A stretch of DNA of 64,000 nt from Microthrixaceae bacterium (GTDB taxonomy: Bacteria; Actinomycetota; Acidimicrobiia; Acidimicrobiales; Iamiaceae): positions 62,001 through 126,000 of the forward strand of contig JADJDU010000010.1 of NCBI GenBank assembly GCA_016702505.1, written 5' to 3'. The position numbers and the translations under genes were made by a program. How positions within the stretch are numbered: the stretch's first letter is position 1; every line of letters starts with the position of its first letter. The notes under the pieces are model-generated. The model was not told the DNA's origin, searched no databases, and saw nothing but the letters and a program-made list of their open reading frames with translations. Positions 8,824-17,658 of the stretch are shown piece after piece.

Positions 8824-10143
8824 ATGGTTGTAGGTGCTTGGAAGGTCACGCCGTCGGGTCCTCTGCGGGGGGACGTGTTCGTGCGCGGGTCCAAGAACGC
8901 CGTCACCAAGCACATGGTGGCTGCGGTACTGGGCGAGGGTCCCAGCACCATCAAGCGGGTTCCCGAGGTCGGCGACGTCGCCATCACCACTGAGATCCTG
9001 CGATCCCTGGGCGTGGGGGTGGACCACGACCAGGTGGCGGGCACCATCACGGTCGAACCCCACGACGGCGTCACCACCGAGGTGCCGTTGTCATTCAGCG
9101 GCCTCAACCGTATTCCGATCCTGCTGCTGGGCCCGTTGCTACACCGCAACGGGGAAGCGTTCGTCCCCTTCGTAGGTGGAGACCAGATCGGTCGTCGGCC
9201 CGTCGACTTCCACGTCGATGCTCTGAGGGCGCTGGGCGCGGAGATCGAGGTGACCGACGACGGGATCAAGGCCAAGGCCGCACGCCTGCGGGGGGCGAAG
9301 ATCGAATTGCCCTATCCGAGCGTCGGTGCCACCGAGACCGTGCTGCTCAGCGCGGTGCTGGCCGAGGGGCGAACGGTGCTGCGCGGTGCGGCCACCGAGC
9401 CCGAGGTGATCGAGCTGGCCTTGTTCCTCCAGCGCATGGGGGCTCGAATCGAGATGTCTCCCGGCCGCAAGTTCACCATCGATGGGGTCGAGCGCCTGCG
9501 AGGGGCCGAGACCTCGCTCGACGGTGACCGCAACGAGGCGTTCAGCTACCTGGTCGCTGGCCTGGTCACCGGCGGTGAGGTGCGGGTCCACGGCTGCGCC
9601 CAGGACCGGGTGGTGACGGCCATCACCACCCTCAACCGCATGGGCGCCCAGTTCACCATCACCGATGACTTCATCCAGGCTTCGGCTCCCCACGGCTTGC
9701 GGCCCGCGGCGGTGCAGACCGAGACCCACCCCGGGTTCATGACCGACTGGCAGACCCCGCTGGTCGTGTTGTTCACCCAGGCCGACGGGATGTCGGTGCT
9801 GCACGAGACGGTGTACGAGGACCGCCTCGTCTACGTCGATGCCCTCAAGCAGATGGGTGCGGAGATAGAGCTGTTCAGCACCTGCCTGGGCGGTGAGTCG
9901 TGTCGGTTCCACGACACCAACGCCACCCATTCGGCTGTGGTCAAGGGGGTCACCCGGTTGCGGGGCGCGGCGGTGGACGTCCCCGACGTGAGGGCCGGGT
10001 TCTCGTCGGTGATCGCGGCGGCCATCGCCGACGGGCCGTCCACCATCTCGGGCATCCACCACCTCGAGCGCGGCTACCACCGGCCCCTCAGTCAGTTCGC
10101 CGAATTGGGGCTCTCAATCGAGCCGGTCACGTTCCGTACGTGA
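8824..10143 (+). CDS. murA: UDP-N-acetylglucosamine 1-carboxyvinyltransferase (MurA)
   Basis: First committed step of peptidoglycan synthesis: transfer of enolpyruvate from PEP to UDP-GlcNAc in the cytoplasm. The 439 residues show the EPSP-synthase fold repeats, the RGSKNA motif with the catalytic Lys (K24), and the active-site loop VGGDQIGRRPVDFH. The residue that is Cys115 in E. coli MurA, the target of fosfomycin, is Asp here (D120), as in Mycobacterium and chlamydiae, so intrinsic fosfomycin resistance is expected. The ATG lies 6 nt after TAGCCT. Several usually invariant stretches are divergent (GSKNAVTKHM), so a MurA paralogue cannot be fully excluded. Confidence 0.88.
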   Translation: MVVGAWKVTPSGPLRGDVFVRGSKNAVTKHMVAAVLGEGPSTIKRVPEVGDVAITTEILRSLGVGVDHDQVAGTITVEPHDGVTTEVPLSFSGLNRIPILLLGPLLHRNGEAFVPFVGGDQIGRRPVDFHVDALRALGAEIEVTDDGIKAKAARLRGAKIELPYPSVGATETVLLSAVLAEGRTVLRGAATEPEVIELALFLQRMGARIEMSPGRKFTIDGVERLRGAETSLDGDRNEAFSYLVAGLVTGGEVRVHGCAQDRVVTAITTLNRMGAQFTITDDFIQASAPHGLRPAAVQTETHPGFMTDWQTPLVVLFTQADGMSVLHETVYEDRLVYVDALKQMGAEIELFSTCLGGESCRFHDTNATHSAVVKGVTRLRGAAVDVPDVRAGFSSVIAAAIADGPSTISGIHHLERGYHRPLSQFAELGLSIEPVTFRT

Positions 10144-10195
10144 AAAGAACTTCTAGCCACGATAAGTGAGATGCGTCATACTCCTTCGCAGGGAA

Positions 10196-10313
10196 CTACG
10201 GAGGCGAGCCGAAGGGTGAGCCGCCCATAGACACGGCATGGTTGGGCCAAGGCATCGTCTCGGTCTGGTCAACCTGGTAGCGACGACGACCGGACCTCCG
10301 CTAGGGCCGTGAG
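10196..10313 (+). repeat. Intergenic structured repeat, core copy 1
   Basis: One of four related intergenic elements in this window (others at 35189-35280, 43992-44111 and 44905-44972). It begins with GGAGGCGAGCCGA, passes through CACGGCATGGTT, a hairpin region, TCAACCTGGT and GCGACGACGAC, and ends at CCGCTAGG. It matches the reverse complement of the copy at 43992-44111 along almost its full length. It occupies most of the gap between murA and the cupredoxin-like lipoprotein gene and is oriented with that gene. Confidence 0.8.
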
Positions 10314-10342
10314 GGGATTTCGACCGACTGCGAGGATCCAAC

Positions 10343-11350
10343 ATGAGGACCATGTCTCAACCGTGGGCGCGCGCCATCGTGGCGTTGGTGCTGGTCGTTT
10401 CGCTGGCCACCGGATGCGGGGACGACGAATCGGGTGACGATGTCGCCGCTTCGACTTCGGGCCCGGCGTCGGCCACCTCGGGTGACTCGACGGCATCGAC
10501 CCCGTCGGGCGAAGCAGGCAAAGAGGCGCAGAAGCTGACCGTCACGGCCACCGATTTCGCTTTCGAGGGCATACCCGACGAGATCACCGCCGGCGCGGTC
10601 AGTGTCACGTTCACCAACGATGGCTCGGTGCTCCACGACCTCGGCTTCGTGCAGGTGGCAGAGGACACCACGCTGGCCCAGTTCGACAAGGACTTTCCCC
10701 CGGTGGTCGAGGGCGGACCCTTCCCTGACTACGCCGAGGCGGTGGTGGTCCCGGTCCAGGCCGAGCCCGGAGCTTCGGCCGAGGCCGACTTCCTGCTCAC
10801 CCCCGGCCGCTACGTCGCCCTGTGCGGAGCCAACGGCGACCCCGATCAGCCCGCCCAAGAGGATGGATCACCGGCCGAGGGAATGGTCCACAGCTCCCGA
10901 GGCATGGCCAAGATAGTGACGGTGGTGGATGGCGACGACAGCGCTGAACTGGCTGAGGCCGACGGCACCATCACCGCCAAGGACCACAGCTTCGACGCCG
11001 ATCTGGAAGCCGGAGACCAGTCGATCCTGTTCGTGAACGAAGGCCCCGATGAGGTGCACTTCGCCTCGATCATGGCCTTCCCCGAGGGGACCACGGCCGT
11101 AGAGGCCGAGAAGGCCTTCGAGGACATGCTCAACATGCCCGAAGACCAGCCACCACCTGCCGATTTCGTCCCGCCCGAAGAGGTCGCCTTCACCGGCATC
11201 GCCAGCACCGGACTGGACATCAGGACCACCATGGCCGAACCGCTCGAGAGCGGTCGGACCTACCTGTTGGTCTGCTTCATCCAGGACCGGGCCGGCGGTC
11301 CGCCGCACGCCATCGCCAACAAGATGTACAAGGCCATAACCATCGAGTGA
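10343..11350 (+). CDS. Lipoprotein with two cupredoxin-like domains
   Basis: Exported lipoprotein of 335 residues with signal peptide and lipobox LATGC (lipidated Cys25), then a Ser/Thr-rich linker and two similar domains. Domain 1 (about 63-195) has a possible type-1 copper set H98, C161, H183, M188. Domain 2 (about 205-335) has H239, C311, H322, M328. In both, the spacing from His to Met is as in plastocyanin-like proteins, but the Cys-to-His loop is unusually long (21 and 10 residues between them). Electron transfer or copper handling at the outer face of the membrane is inferred. Starts at 10343 or, nine bases on, at 10352. It stands alone between a repeat element and the ABC-F gene. Confidence 0.75.
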   Translation: MRTMSQPWARAIVALVLVVSLATGCGDDESGDDVAASTSGPASATSGDSTASTPSGEAGKEAQKLTVTATDFAFEGIPDEITAGAVSVTFTNDGSVLHDLGFVQVAEDTTLAQFDKDFPPVVEGGPFPDYAEAVVVPVQAEPGASAEADFLLTPGRYVALCGANGDPDQPAQEDGSPAEGMVHSSRGMAKIVTVVDGDDSAELAEADGTITAKDHSFDADLEAGDQSILFVNEGPDEVHFASIMAFPEGTTAVEAEKAFEDMLNMPEDQPPPADFVPPEEVAFTGIASTGLDIRTTMAEPLESGRTYLLVCFIQDRAGGPPHAIANKMYKAITIE

Positions 11351-11374
11351 TCGGGCTTCTAGCGTGGGGAGGCC

Positions 11375-13192
11375 ATGATCCTCCTCCAGGCTTCTGACCT
11401 ATCCGCATCCAGGCCCGGCCGTCGGCTGTTCCACGACGTGTCGCTCACAGTTTCCAGCGGTGACCGCCTCGGGCTGGTCGGCATCAACGGCACCGGCAAA
11501 TCGACCCTGCTGCGGGTGCTGGCCGGCCGAAGCGAGCCCGAGGCGGGGACGGTGCGTCCGGGCCGCAGCACCCGGGTGGTGATGCTCGATCAGGCCGATG
11601 ACCTGCCGGAAGGCACCGTGCGGGCCGCGGTTGCACCCGGCAGTCACCCTGAACGGGAGTGGGAGGTAGACGCCATCCTCCACCGGCTCGGAATTGACGA
11701 CTTGGCCGACGTGGACACGACCCGGCTGTCGGGCGGGCAGACCAAACGGGTGGCGCTGGCCCGAGCCCTGGTCGAAGTCGGCCCGGGTGGAGGGCCCGAC
11801 GACGACGCCGTGCTGTTGATCCTCGACGAACCCACCAACCACCTCGACATCGATGCCATCGCCTGGTTGGAGGAACGTCTGGTCAAGCATCGGGGCGGGC
11901 TGATCCTGGTCACCCACGACCGTCACGTCCTGGACCGGCTGACCACCCGGATTCTCGAACTGGACCGGGGCGGTGCCTTCATCCACGACGGCGGCTATGG
12001 CCGATATCTGGAGGGACGTCAGGGCCGGGAGGAACGGGCGGCGACGGCCGAGACGGTTCGACGCAACCTGGCCCGCAAGGAACTGGCCTGGCTGCGACGG
12101 GGTGCCCCGGCCCGGACCTCCAAACCCAAGGCCCGCATCGCCTCGGCCACCGCCGTGGTGACCGGAAAGGCTCAGGCCGCAGCTCGTACCGGCGAGCTTC
12201 CACTGCACGCCGAGACCCCGCGCCTGGGTGATCGTGTGGTCGAGCTCCATGGTGTGGGCCACCGCTACGGGGCTGAGGCACCGTGGCTCTTCCGCGGCGT
12301 GGACCTCAAACTCGACCCCCGAGAACGGCTCGGCATCGTCGGGCCGAACGGGGCAGGGAAGTCGACCCTTCTGAAGGTCATGGCCGGACGTGTCGCTCCA
12401 GAGGAAGGGGAGGTGGTGACCGGGTCCACCGTCTCGCTGGCGTTGTGGGATCAGCTCGGTGCTGACTTGGACCCGAACCAGAGGGTCCGAGATGCGGTGG
12501 CCGGTCCTGCCCGCAACGCCGACTGGTCCGATGCCGCCCTGCTGGAGCGGTTCTGGTTCGACGGCGACGCCCAGTGGGCCCCGATCGGCTCGCTGTCTGG
12601 GGGTGAGCGTCGCCGGCTCCAGCTCCTGCTCATCTTGGCCCAGCGTCCCAACGTGTTGCTCCTCGATGAGCCCACCAACGACTTGGATCTGGACACTTTG
12701 CGTTCGTTGGAGGACTTCTTGGAGGAGTGGCCGGGGGCGCTGGTGGTTGTCAGCCACGACCGGGCCTTCTTGGAGCGCACCGTCGCCGACGTGTTGGTCA
12801 TCGACGACAGCCACGACGCCGAAAGGGTGGCCGGTGGCTACGCGGCGTGGGAGGCGGCTCGGCGAGAGGTGGGTTCGACTGGCCCGGTTTCGGCCGCGGC
12901 GAGCAAAGCCGCGTCGGGTAATGCCGCGTCGGGGGCGAAGGCCACCTCGGTGAGCAAGGTCAACTCTGCGGGGCGGAGCGCCAGCACCTTGCGCTTCCTC
13001 ACCAAGGACGTCGAGAAGCGAATGCGGACCCTCGAAAAGCAGCACCAGGCGCTGGCGGCCGAGATGGCGAGCGTCGATCCGTCCGACCACCATGGGCTGG
13101 CCGACATCGGAGGCCGGCTGGCGGTTGTGGACGGAGAGCTCGCCGCGGCCGAGGACGAATGGCTGGCGCTGGCCGAGGAGGCCGAGGCCTGA
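11375..13192 (+). CDS. ABC-F family ATPase (Uup-like)
   Basis: Cytoplasmic ribosome-associated ATPase with two nucleotide-binding domains and no membrane segments, 605 residues. Domain 1 has Walker A GINGTGKST (36-44), signature LSGGQ (118-122) and Walker B LILDEPTNHLD (148-158). Domain 2 has GPNGAGKST (323-331), LSGGE and a second DEPTND. The linker is basic (KPKARIASATAV). After an Ala/Ser-rich stretch, the C-terminus (about 540-605) is a predicted coiled coil, as in Uup. ABC-F proteins rescue stalled ribosomes or act in ribosome assembly, and some give antibiotic protection; the specific role is not readable here. The ATG lies 9 nt after TAGCGT, with a GGGGAGG stretch between that could also serve as ribosome binding site. 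Confidence 0.92.
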   Translation: MILLQASDLSASRPGRRLFHDVSLTVSSGDRLGLVGINGTGKSTLLRVLAGRSEPEAGTVRPGRSTRVVMLDQADDLPEGTVRAAVAPGSHPEREWEVDAILHRLGIDDLADVDTTRLSGGQTKRVALARALVEVGPGGGPDDDAVLLILDEPTNHLDIDAIAWLEERLVKHRGGLILVTHDRHVLDRLTTRILELDRGGAFIHDGGYGRYLEGRQGREERAATAETVRRNLARKELAWLRRGAPARTSKPKARIASATAVVTGKAQAAARTGELPLHAETPRLGDRVVELHGVGHRYGAEAPWLFRGVDLKLDPRERLGIVGPNGAGKSTLLKVMAGRVAPEEGEVVTGSTVSLALWDQLGADLDPNQRVRDAVAGPARNADWSDAALLERFWFDGDAQWAPIGSLSGGERRRLQLLLILAQRPNVLLLDEPTNDLDLDTLRSLEDFLEEWPGALVVVSHDRAFLERTVADVLVIDDSHDAERVAGGYAAWEAARREVGSTGPVSAAASKAASGNAASGAKATSVSKVNSAGRSASTLRFLTKDVEKRMRTLEKQHQALAAEMASVDPSDHHGLADIGGRLAVVDGELAAAEDEWLALAEEAEA

Positions 13193-13220
13193 ACCCCCTC
13201 TGGGTTGCCGGTCACATGGG

Positions 13221-14405
13221 TCAGGGGTCGGTGCTCCAGGCCAGGGGTATCACGCCCACGATCAACACCAACGGCACCATAAGGGCCAGTCGCAACGTCG
13301 TGGCGTGAGCCAGCCCACCGACCAGCGCCGGCGCGGCCAGGTAGCTGCCGTAGCCGGCGGTGGTGACCACGGCGATGCCGTGTTCGCCCCAACGGTTTCC
13401 GGCGGCGGCGAAGGCCAGGGGAACGGCGGGAGCCAGTCCGGCCCCCACTCCCACCAACAGCACGGGGACGACGGCGGCCACCGGACTGGTCAGTACTCCG
13501 ACCATGGCCACCGCGGCCAGGGCCGCGCCCCGTCGGACCAGCGGTGCCGGGCCCCAAATTGTGGTCAGGCGGTCGCCAAACAGGCGCCCGGCCAAACCAC
13601 CCGCAGCCAGTCCGGTCACGGCCAAGGCCCCTGACACGGTTCCTCCGTCCAGCTCGTCGCGGACCAACACGCCGACCCAGTCGAGCAGGGCTCCGTCGCC
13701 CAAGAAGACGAACCCGCCGATGGCCGCCAACGCCACCAGCCGTCCGTTGTCTCCCGCCACCAGGACGGGACCGGTCAGATCGCTCAGCTCGTCGAATGGC
13801 TCCGCCGAGTCGGCCAAGCCCGGTGCGGCCAGGCGACCGTCGGGTAGACGGCTCCGGTTGTAGAGGGCAGCAACCACCAGTCCCAGGCCGACCGAGCCCA
13901 GGTGGGCGGCGACCGCCACCTTCGACGCTACGGCCACGGCACCGATTCCCGCCCCGACCAGAACGCCGGCGCTCCACCGGGCATGGAGCCCGTTGAGGAG
14001 AGGTTCATCGGCTTGTTGCTCCAACTGGACTCCGGCACCGTTCATGGCCACGTCCAACACACCCACGCTCACCCCCACAGCCAGGGCAGCCGCGGCCAGG
14101 CTCGCCCACGTCGGGGCCAGGCCAGGAGCGGACAACAGGGCCCCCACCATCATCCACGAGTAGGCGATCACGCCGCGTCCGCCGTAGCGCCTTACCAGGG
14201 CGCCACCGAACCACGCCCCGACGACGGCGCCGATCGACAAGCCCAACAGGGCGCTGGCCAGTGCACCGTCGCTCAGGCTCAGGTCGTCCTTGACGTCGGG
14301 GATCCTCGACCCCCAGGTTCCCGACGTGAGCCCGAGCGACCAGAACGCCGCTCTCACCGCCTTCTCGTGGGCGTCTGGCGCCGGCATCGTCACCTCCGAA
14401 CCCAT
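13221..14405 (-). CDS. MFS transporter, YbjJ-like
   Basis: Twelve-segment major facilitator resembling the YbjJ/sugar-transporter branch: AFWSLGLTSGTWGSRIPDVKDDLSLSDGALASALLGLSIGAV is the typical N-terminal region, followed by GGALVRRYGGRGV and NGLHARWSAGVLVGAGIG. Length is 394 residues from the ATG at 14405, which lies 8 nt after TAGCGT and is my preferred start; ATG 14387 is a close alternative. A longer reading from 14555 would add an unconserved tail. It is convergent with the ABC-F gene and divergent from the inositol-phosphate synthase gene. Substrate unknown. Confidence 0.85.
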   Translation of the reverse strand: MGSEVTMPAPDAHEKAVRAAFWSLGLTSGTWGSRIPDVKDDLSLSDGALASALLGLSIGAVVGAWFGGALVRRYGGRGVIAYSWMMVGALLSAPGLAPTWASLAAAALAVGVSVGVLDVAMNGAGVQLEQQADEPLLNGLHARWSAGVLVGAGIGAVAVASKVAVAAHLGSVGLGLVVAALYNRSRLPDGRLAAPGLADSAEPFDELSDLTGPVLVAGDNGRLVALAAIGGFVFLGDGALLDWVGVLVRDELDGGTVSGALAVTGLAAGGLAGRLFGDRLTTIWGPAPLVRRGAALAAVAMVGVLTSPVAAVVPVLLVGVGAGLAPAVPLAFAAAGNRWGEHGIAVVTTAGYGSYLAAPALVGGLAHATTLRLALMVPLVLIVGVIPLAWSTDP

Positions 14406-14578
14406 CGCTGCCGACGCTATGGGAGCCAGCGGACCGGACGCGACTCGGGTCGGCGAGATCGCCCGCCGTCGGTTCCAACCTGAAGGTCGGGCCGTTGTCG
14501 CACTAGCGTCGACGGTCGGGTCGCGCCCGGTCGCGGACGCGGCGGCCCTTCCCAAACCCTTCCTGACCGGAGCGCTCC

Positions 14579-15892
14579 GTGCCCAACGCCCAACCCGTCG
14601 ACGTCGCCCCCGCCTCCGGCCGCCTCGGTGTGCTGCTGCCCGGAATGGGCGCGGTCGGCACCACGTTCATCGCGGGCTGCCTGGCCATCCGAAAGGGCCT
14701 CGCCCAGCCCATCGGCTCGCTCACCCAGATGGGTCACATACGCATAGGTGAACGGTCCGACGCCAACTCGCCCCGCATCGCCGACTACGTGCCCTTGGCC
14801 GGCCTGGACGACTTGGTGTTCGGGGGGTGGGACGTGTTCGAAGACGATGCCTACGTGGCCGCCAGCCGGGCCGGGGTGTTGGACCGTCACCTCCTCGAAC
14901 AACTCGGCGAAGAACTGCGGGCCATCAAGCCCATGACCGCGGTGTTCGAGCAGTCCTACGTCAAGAACCTTCACGGCACCCACATCAAAGACGGGTCATC
15001 CAAGTGGGATCTGGCCCAGCAGTTGGCCGACGACATCAACGCCTTCAGCGACAAGCACGGTTGTGACCGCCTGGTGGCCGTGTGGTGTGGTTCCACCGAG
15101 GTGTACCGGGAGCCCACGGCCGTCCACCAGACGCTGGCGGCGTTCGAGCAGGGCCTGAAGGATTCCGACCCAGACATCGCTCCCAGCCAGATCTACGCCT
15201 ATGCACTGTTGAAGCTGGGCATTCCCGTGGCCAACGGTGCACCGAACCTCAACTTGGACACCCCGGCGTTGTTGGAGCTGGCGGCGCAGAACCACGTGCC
15301 CGTCACCGGCAAGGATTTCAAGACGGGCCAGACCCTCATGAAGACAATCCTGGCCCCCGGTCTCAAGGCCCGGATGCTCGGAGTGCAGGGCTGGTACTCA
15401 ACCAACATCTTGGGCAACCGCGACGGAGAGGTCCTCGACGACCCTGAGTCGTTCAAGGCCAAGGAGGTGTCCAAGCTGGGCGTGCTCGACACCATCTTCG
15501 AGCCGGACCGGTACCCGGATCTCTACGGCGACATCCACCACGTCGTCCGCATCAACTACTACCCGCCCCGCGGTGACAACAAGGAAGGCTGGGACAACAT
15601 CGACATCTTCGGGTGGCTGGGCTACCCGATGCAGATCAAGATCGATTTCCTGTGCCGGGATTCCATCTTGGCGGCACCGCTGGTGTTGGACCTGGCCCTC
15701 TTCTTGGATCTGGCCAAGCGGGCCGGCATGGAAGGTGTGCAGGAGTGGCTCAGCTTCTACTGGAAGAGCCCCCAGCCTGCGGCGGCGGGTCTCTATCCCG
15801 AACATGACATCTTCATCCAGTTGCTGAAGCTGAAGAACACCCTGCGTCAGCTCATGGGTGACGCCCCGATAACCCACCTCGACGACGAATAG
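14579..15892 (+). CDS. ino1: myo-Inositol-1-phosphate synthase
   Basis: NAD-dependent enzyme that turns glucose 6-phosphate into inositol 1-phosphate, the first step toward phosphatidylinositol and other inositol compounds. The 437-residue protein shows the Rossmann start GVLLPGMGAVGTTFIAG, the conserved block NGAPNLNLDTPALLELA and the active-site region VPVTGKDFKTGQTLMKT with catalytic lysines, then SWYSTNILGN-like sequence. It is longer than the roughly 360-residue mycobacterial enzyme and closer in size to the type found in Bacteroides. GTG start at 14579. A TAGCGT box about 75 nt upstream may mark its promoter. The PAP2 protein at 23717 may share inositol-lipid metabolism, but no operon links them. 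Confidence 0.9.
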   Translation: MPNAQPVDVAPASGRLGVLLPGMGAVGTTFIAGCLAIRKGLAQPIGSLTQMGHIRIGERSDANSPRIADYVPLAGLDDLVFGGWDVFEDDAYVAASRAGVLDRHLLEQLGEELRAIKPMTAVFEQSYVKNLHGTHIKDGSSKWDLAQQLADDINAFSDKHGCDRLVAVWCGSTEVYREPTAVHQTLAAFEQGLKDSDPDIAPSQIYAYALLKLGIPVANGAPNLNLDTPALLELAAQNHVPVTGKDFKTGQTLMKTILAPGLKARMLGVQGWYSTNILGNRDGEVLDDPESFKAKEVSKLGVLDTIFEPDRYPDLYGDIHHVVRINYYPPRGDNKEGWDNIDIFGWLGYPMQIKIDFLCRDSILAAPLVLDLALFLDLAKRAGMEGVQEWLSFYWKSPQPAAAGLYPEHDIFIQLLKLKNTLRQLMGDAPITHLDDE

Positions 15893-15905
15893 GCGCGGCG
15901 TAGCG

Positions 15906-16865
15906 TCACCAGGTGACGTCGTCGCAGCCCCGGTGATCTTCGGGCTCCACCTGCAAGGTTGCATGGGCGATCCCGTAGCGGTCCTGCAGCAGGGCGCGTG
16001 CTCCGTCGAGCACGGCATGGGCGTCCTGGCCGTTGGAGATCATCAGATGGGCCGACGCCACATCCATCTCCGAGGTGAGTGTCCACACGTGCAGGTCGTG
16101 CACGTCGACCACTCCGTCTAAGCCTTCGAGGTCGCGGGTCAGCGCCGGCAGGTCTAGGTCCTCAGGGGCGGCCTGGAGCAGGATCCGTAGGGCCTGGGAC
16201 GCCAGGCGCCACGTTCGGGGGACTACCCACAGCCCGATGGCCACCCCGACTGCGGGATCGACCCAGCTCCAGCCGGTGACCTGCATCACCACCGCCCCCA
16301 CGATCACGCCCACCGAGCCGATGGTGTCGGCCAGCACCTCGAGGTAGGCGCCCTCCACGTTGATTGACTCCTTTGACCCTTCCCGCAGCAGAGCGAACGC
16401 CACCAAGTTGGCGGCCAATCCGAGCCCGGCCGCGATCAGTAGGGGACCGCTGTTGATCTCGGGGGCATCCCCGAAGCGCTGGATGGCTTCTACGAGGACA
16501 TATCCAGCCACCCCGAACAACAGGACTGCGTTGGCCAGCGCGGCGAGGATCTCCAGGCGGTAGAGGCCGAAGGTGCGGGTCGGGTGCGACGCTGCCGAAC
16601 CGGCGGCATGACGGTCGGCCAGCCTTATGGCGGCCAGGGCCATGCCTAGGCCGGCGACGTCGGTGACCATGTGGCCAGCATCTGAGAGTAGAGCCAGCGA
16701 ACCGGTCAATAGGCCGACCACAAGCTCGACGACCATGAACACGAACAAGACGGCGAACGCAACAGCCAGCCTGGCCTGGTGACGGGCCCCGGCCCGTGCG
16801 GCTCCCACACCGTGTGAGTGCCCGTGTGAGTGCCCATGTGACTGCCCGTGGGAGTGCCCCGACAT
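15906..16865 (-). CDS. Cation diffusion facilitator metal exporter (CzcD/ZitB-like)
   Basis: Inner-membrane divalent metal/proton antiporter of 319 residues, probably exporting Zn(II), Co(II) or Cd(II). It starts with a His-rich tail of repeated GHSH units, has six membrane segments, the HxxxD site in segment 2 (SDAGHMVTD), and a C-terminal metal-binding cytoplasmic domain with VHDLHVWTLTSEMDVASAH. In segment 5 the usual His of HxxxD is Glu (EVLAD), which may shift metal preference. The ATG lies 6 nt after TAGCCT, consistent with leaderless expression. It is convergent with ino1, with only 13 nt between stops. Confidence 0.92.
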   Translation of the reverse strand: MSGHSHGQSHGHSHGHSHGVGAARAGARHQARLAVAFAVLFVFMVVELVVGLLTGSLALLSDAGHMVTDVAGLGMALAAIRLADRHAAGSAASHPTRTFGLYRLEILAALANAVLLFGVAGYVLVEAIQRFGDAPEINSGPLLIAAGLGLAANLVAFALLREGSKESINVEGAYLEVLADTIGSVGVIVGAVVMQVTGWSWVDPAVGVAIGLWVVPRTWRLASQALRILLQAAPEDLDLPALTRDLEGLDGVVDVHDLHVWTLTSEMDVASAHLMISNGQDAHAVLDGARALLQDRYGIAHATLQVEPEDHRGCDDVTW

Positions 16866-16881
16866 GGCCGCAGGCTACGGC

Positions 16882-17523
16882 TCAGAGATGGGGCGGGCCG
16901 CCTTCGGGGTCGGGTGCGCTCTCGGCAACCACGCTGGTGACGATGCCGGTGACATGGGTGGGGGTGAGGCCCAATCCCCGCCCGACGCTGTCGATCACCC
17001 GCCGTTGGTCGGCAGCGACGGTTCCAGAGGCCAGCGCCACCCGAACCAGCGATGCGATCAGCCCTTCCTTGCCGGTCACCTCCAGGCCTTCGGCGAGGGG
17101 AGCAACGTAGGACTCGGCGAGAGCTGGATCCAATGCTGCGGTGTCACTGGTCAACACCGTGTCGTCATATCCAGGGTGAACTTGGGCCACGCGCTCGATC
17201 GCCGCCCTGCGCAGGTTGGGGTTGTCAGTGGCGCCCGTCCCCACGATCATGGACGTGAGTACCCGGACGGCGTCGTCGAGGACCGCTGCCAGCGAGGCCG
17301 TGGTCGGATGTTCCGCGGCCGACGGATCGAAACGGGAGTGGCAGGTCTCGCACTCGACCACCTCGCCCAAGCGGTTGAGGGGGAGGACTGGGATCCAAAA
17401 GAGGGTCAACCACCGCCGTGCTCGACGGCGGGCTCCGGCTCGGTCTCCACCACAGGCGGGACAGAAGAACACCAGCGAGGCGACGGTGGAGAAGCGCACC
17501 TTGAAGCCGAACACCAGCAGCAT
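16882..17523 (-). CDS. Zinc-ribbon and TerB-like domain protein
   Basis: A 213-residue protein with an N-terminal zinc ribbon (CPAC near residues 21-24 and CETC near 58-61) flanking a hydrophobic WLTLFWIPVLPL stretch, then an all-helical C-terminal domain resembling TerB/tellurite-resistance domains (GKEGLIASLVRVALASGTVAADQRRVIDSVGRGLGLT). The start at 17523 has a good ribosome binding site, AGGAGG, 4 nt upstream. Function is unknown. It lies just upstream of the CDF exporter gene on the same strand (16 nt), so a link to metal or envelope stress is possible but inferred. Confidence 0.75.
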   Translation of the reverse strand: MLLVFGFKVRFSTVASLVFFCPACGGDRAGARRRARRWLTLFWIPVLPLNRLGEVVECETCHSRFDPSAAEHPTTASLAAVLDDAVRVLTSMIVGTGATDNPNLRRAAIERVAQVHPGYDDTVLTSDTAALDPALAESYVAPLAEGLEVTGKEGLIASLVRVALASGTVAADQRRVIDSVGRGLGLTPTHVTGIVTSVVAESAPDPEGGPPHL

Positions 17524-17658
17524 CGATCCTCCTGACGGCCCGAACTGAACTCCGACTGCGGCAGGTGTATCGACACTAGAGGCGTACGTGGCTCAATGTC
17601 GGGCGCGTCAGGCCGGACAGGGTCGGTCTGTGGTCGGTCCCGATAGCCTTGCTCGGGC

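Noticed and set aside
10153..10353. 66-codon frame over repeat copy 1
   Set aside because: Same reason: repeat-derived, without conserved frame or start signal.
11399..13093. 564-codon frame opposite the ABC-F gene
   Set aside because: No recognisable protein features, and the opposite frame encodes a complete ABC-F protein.
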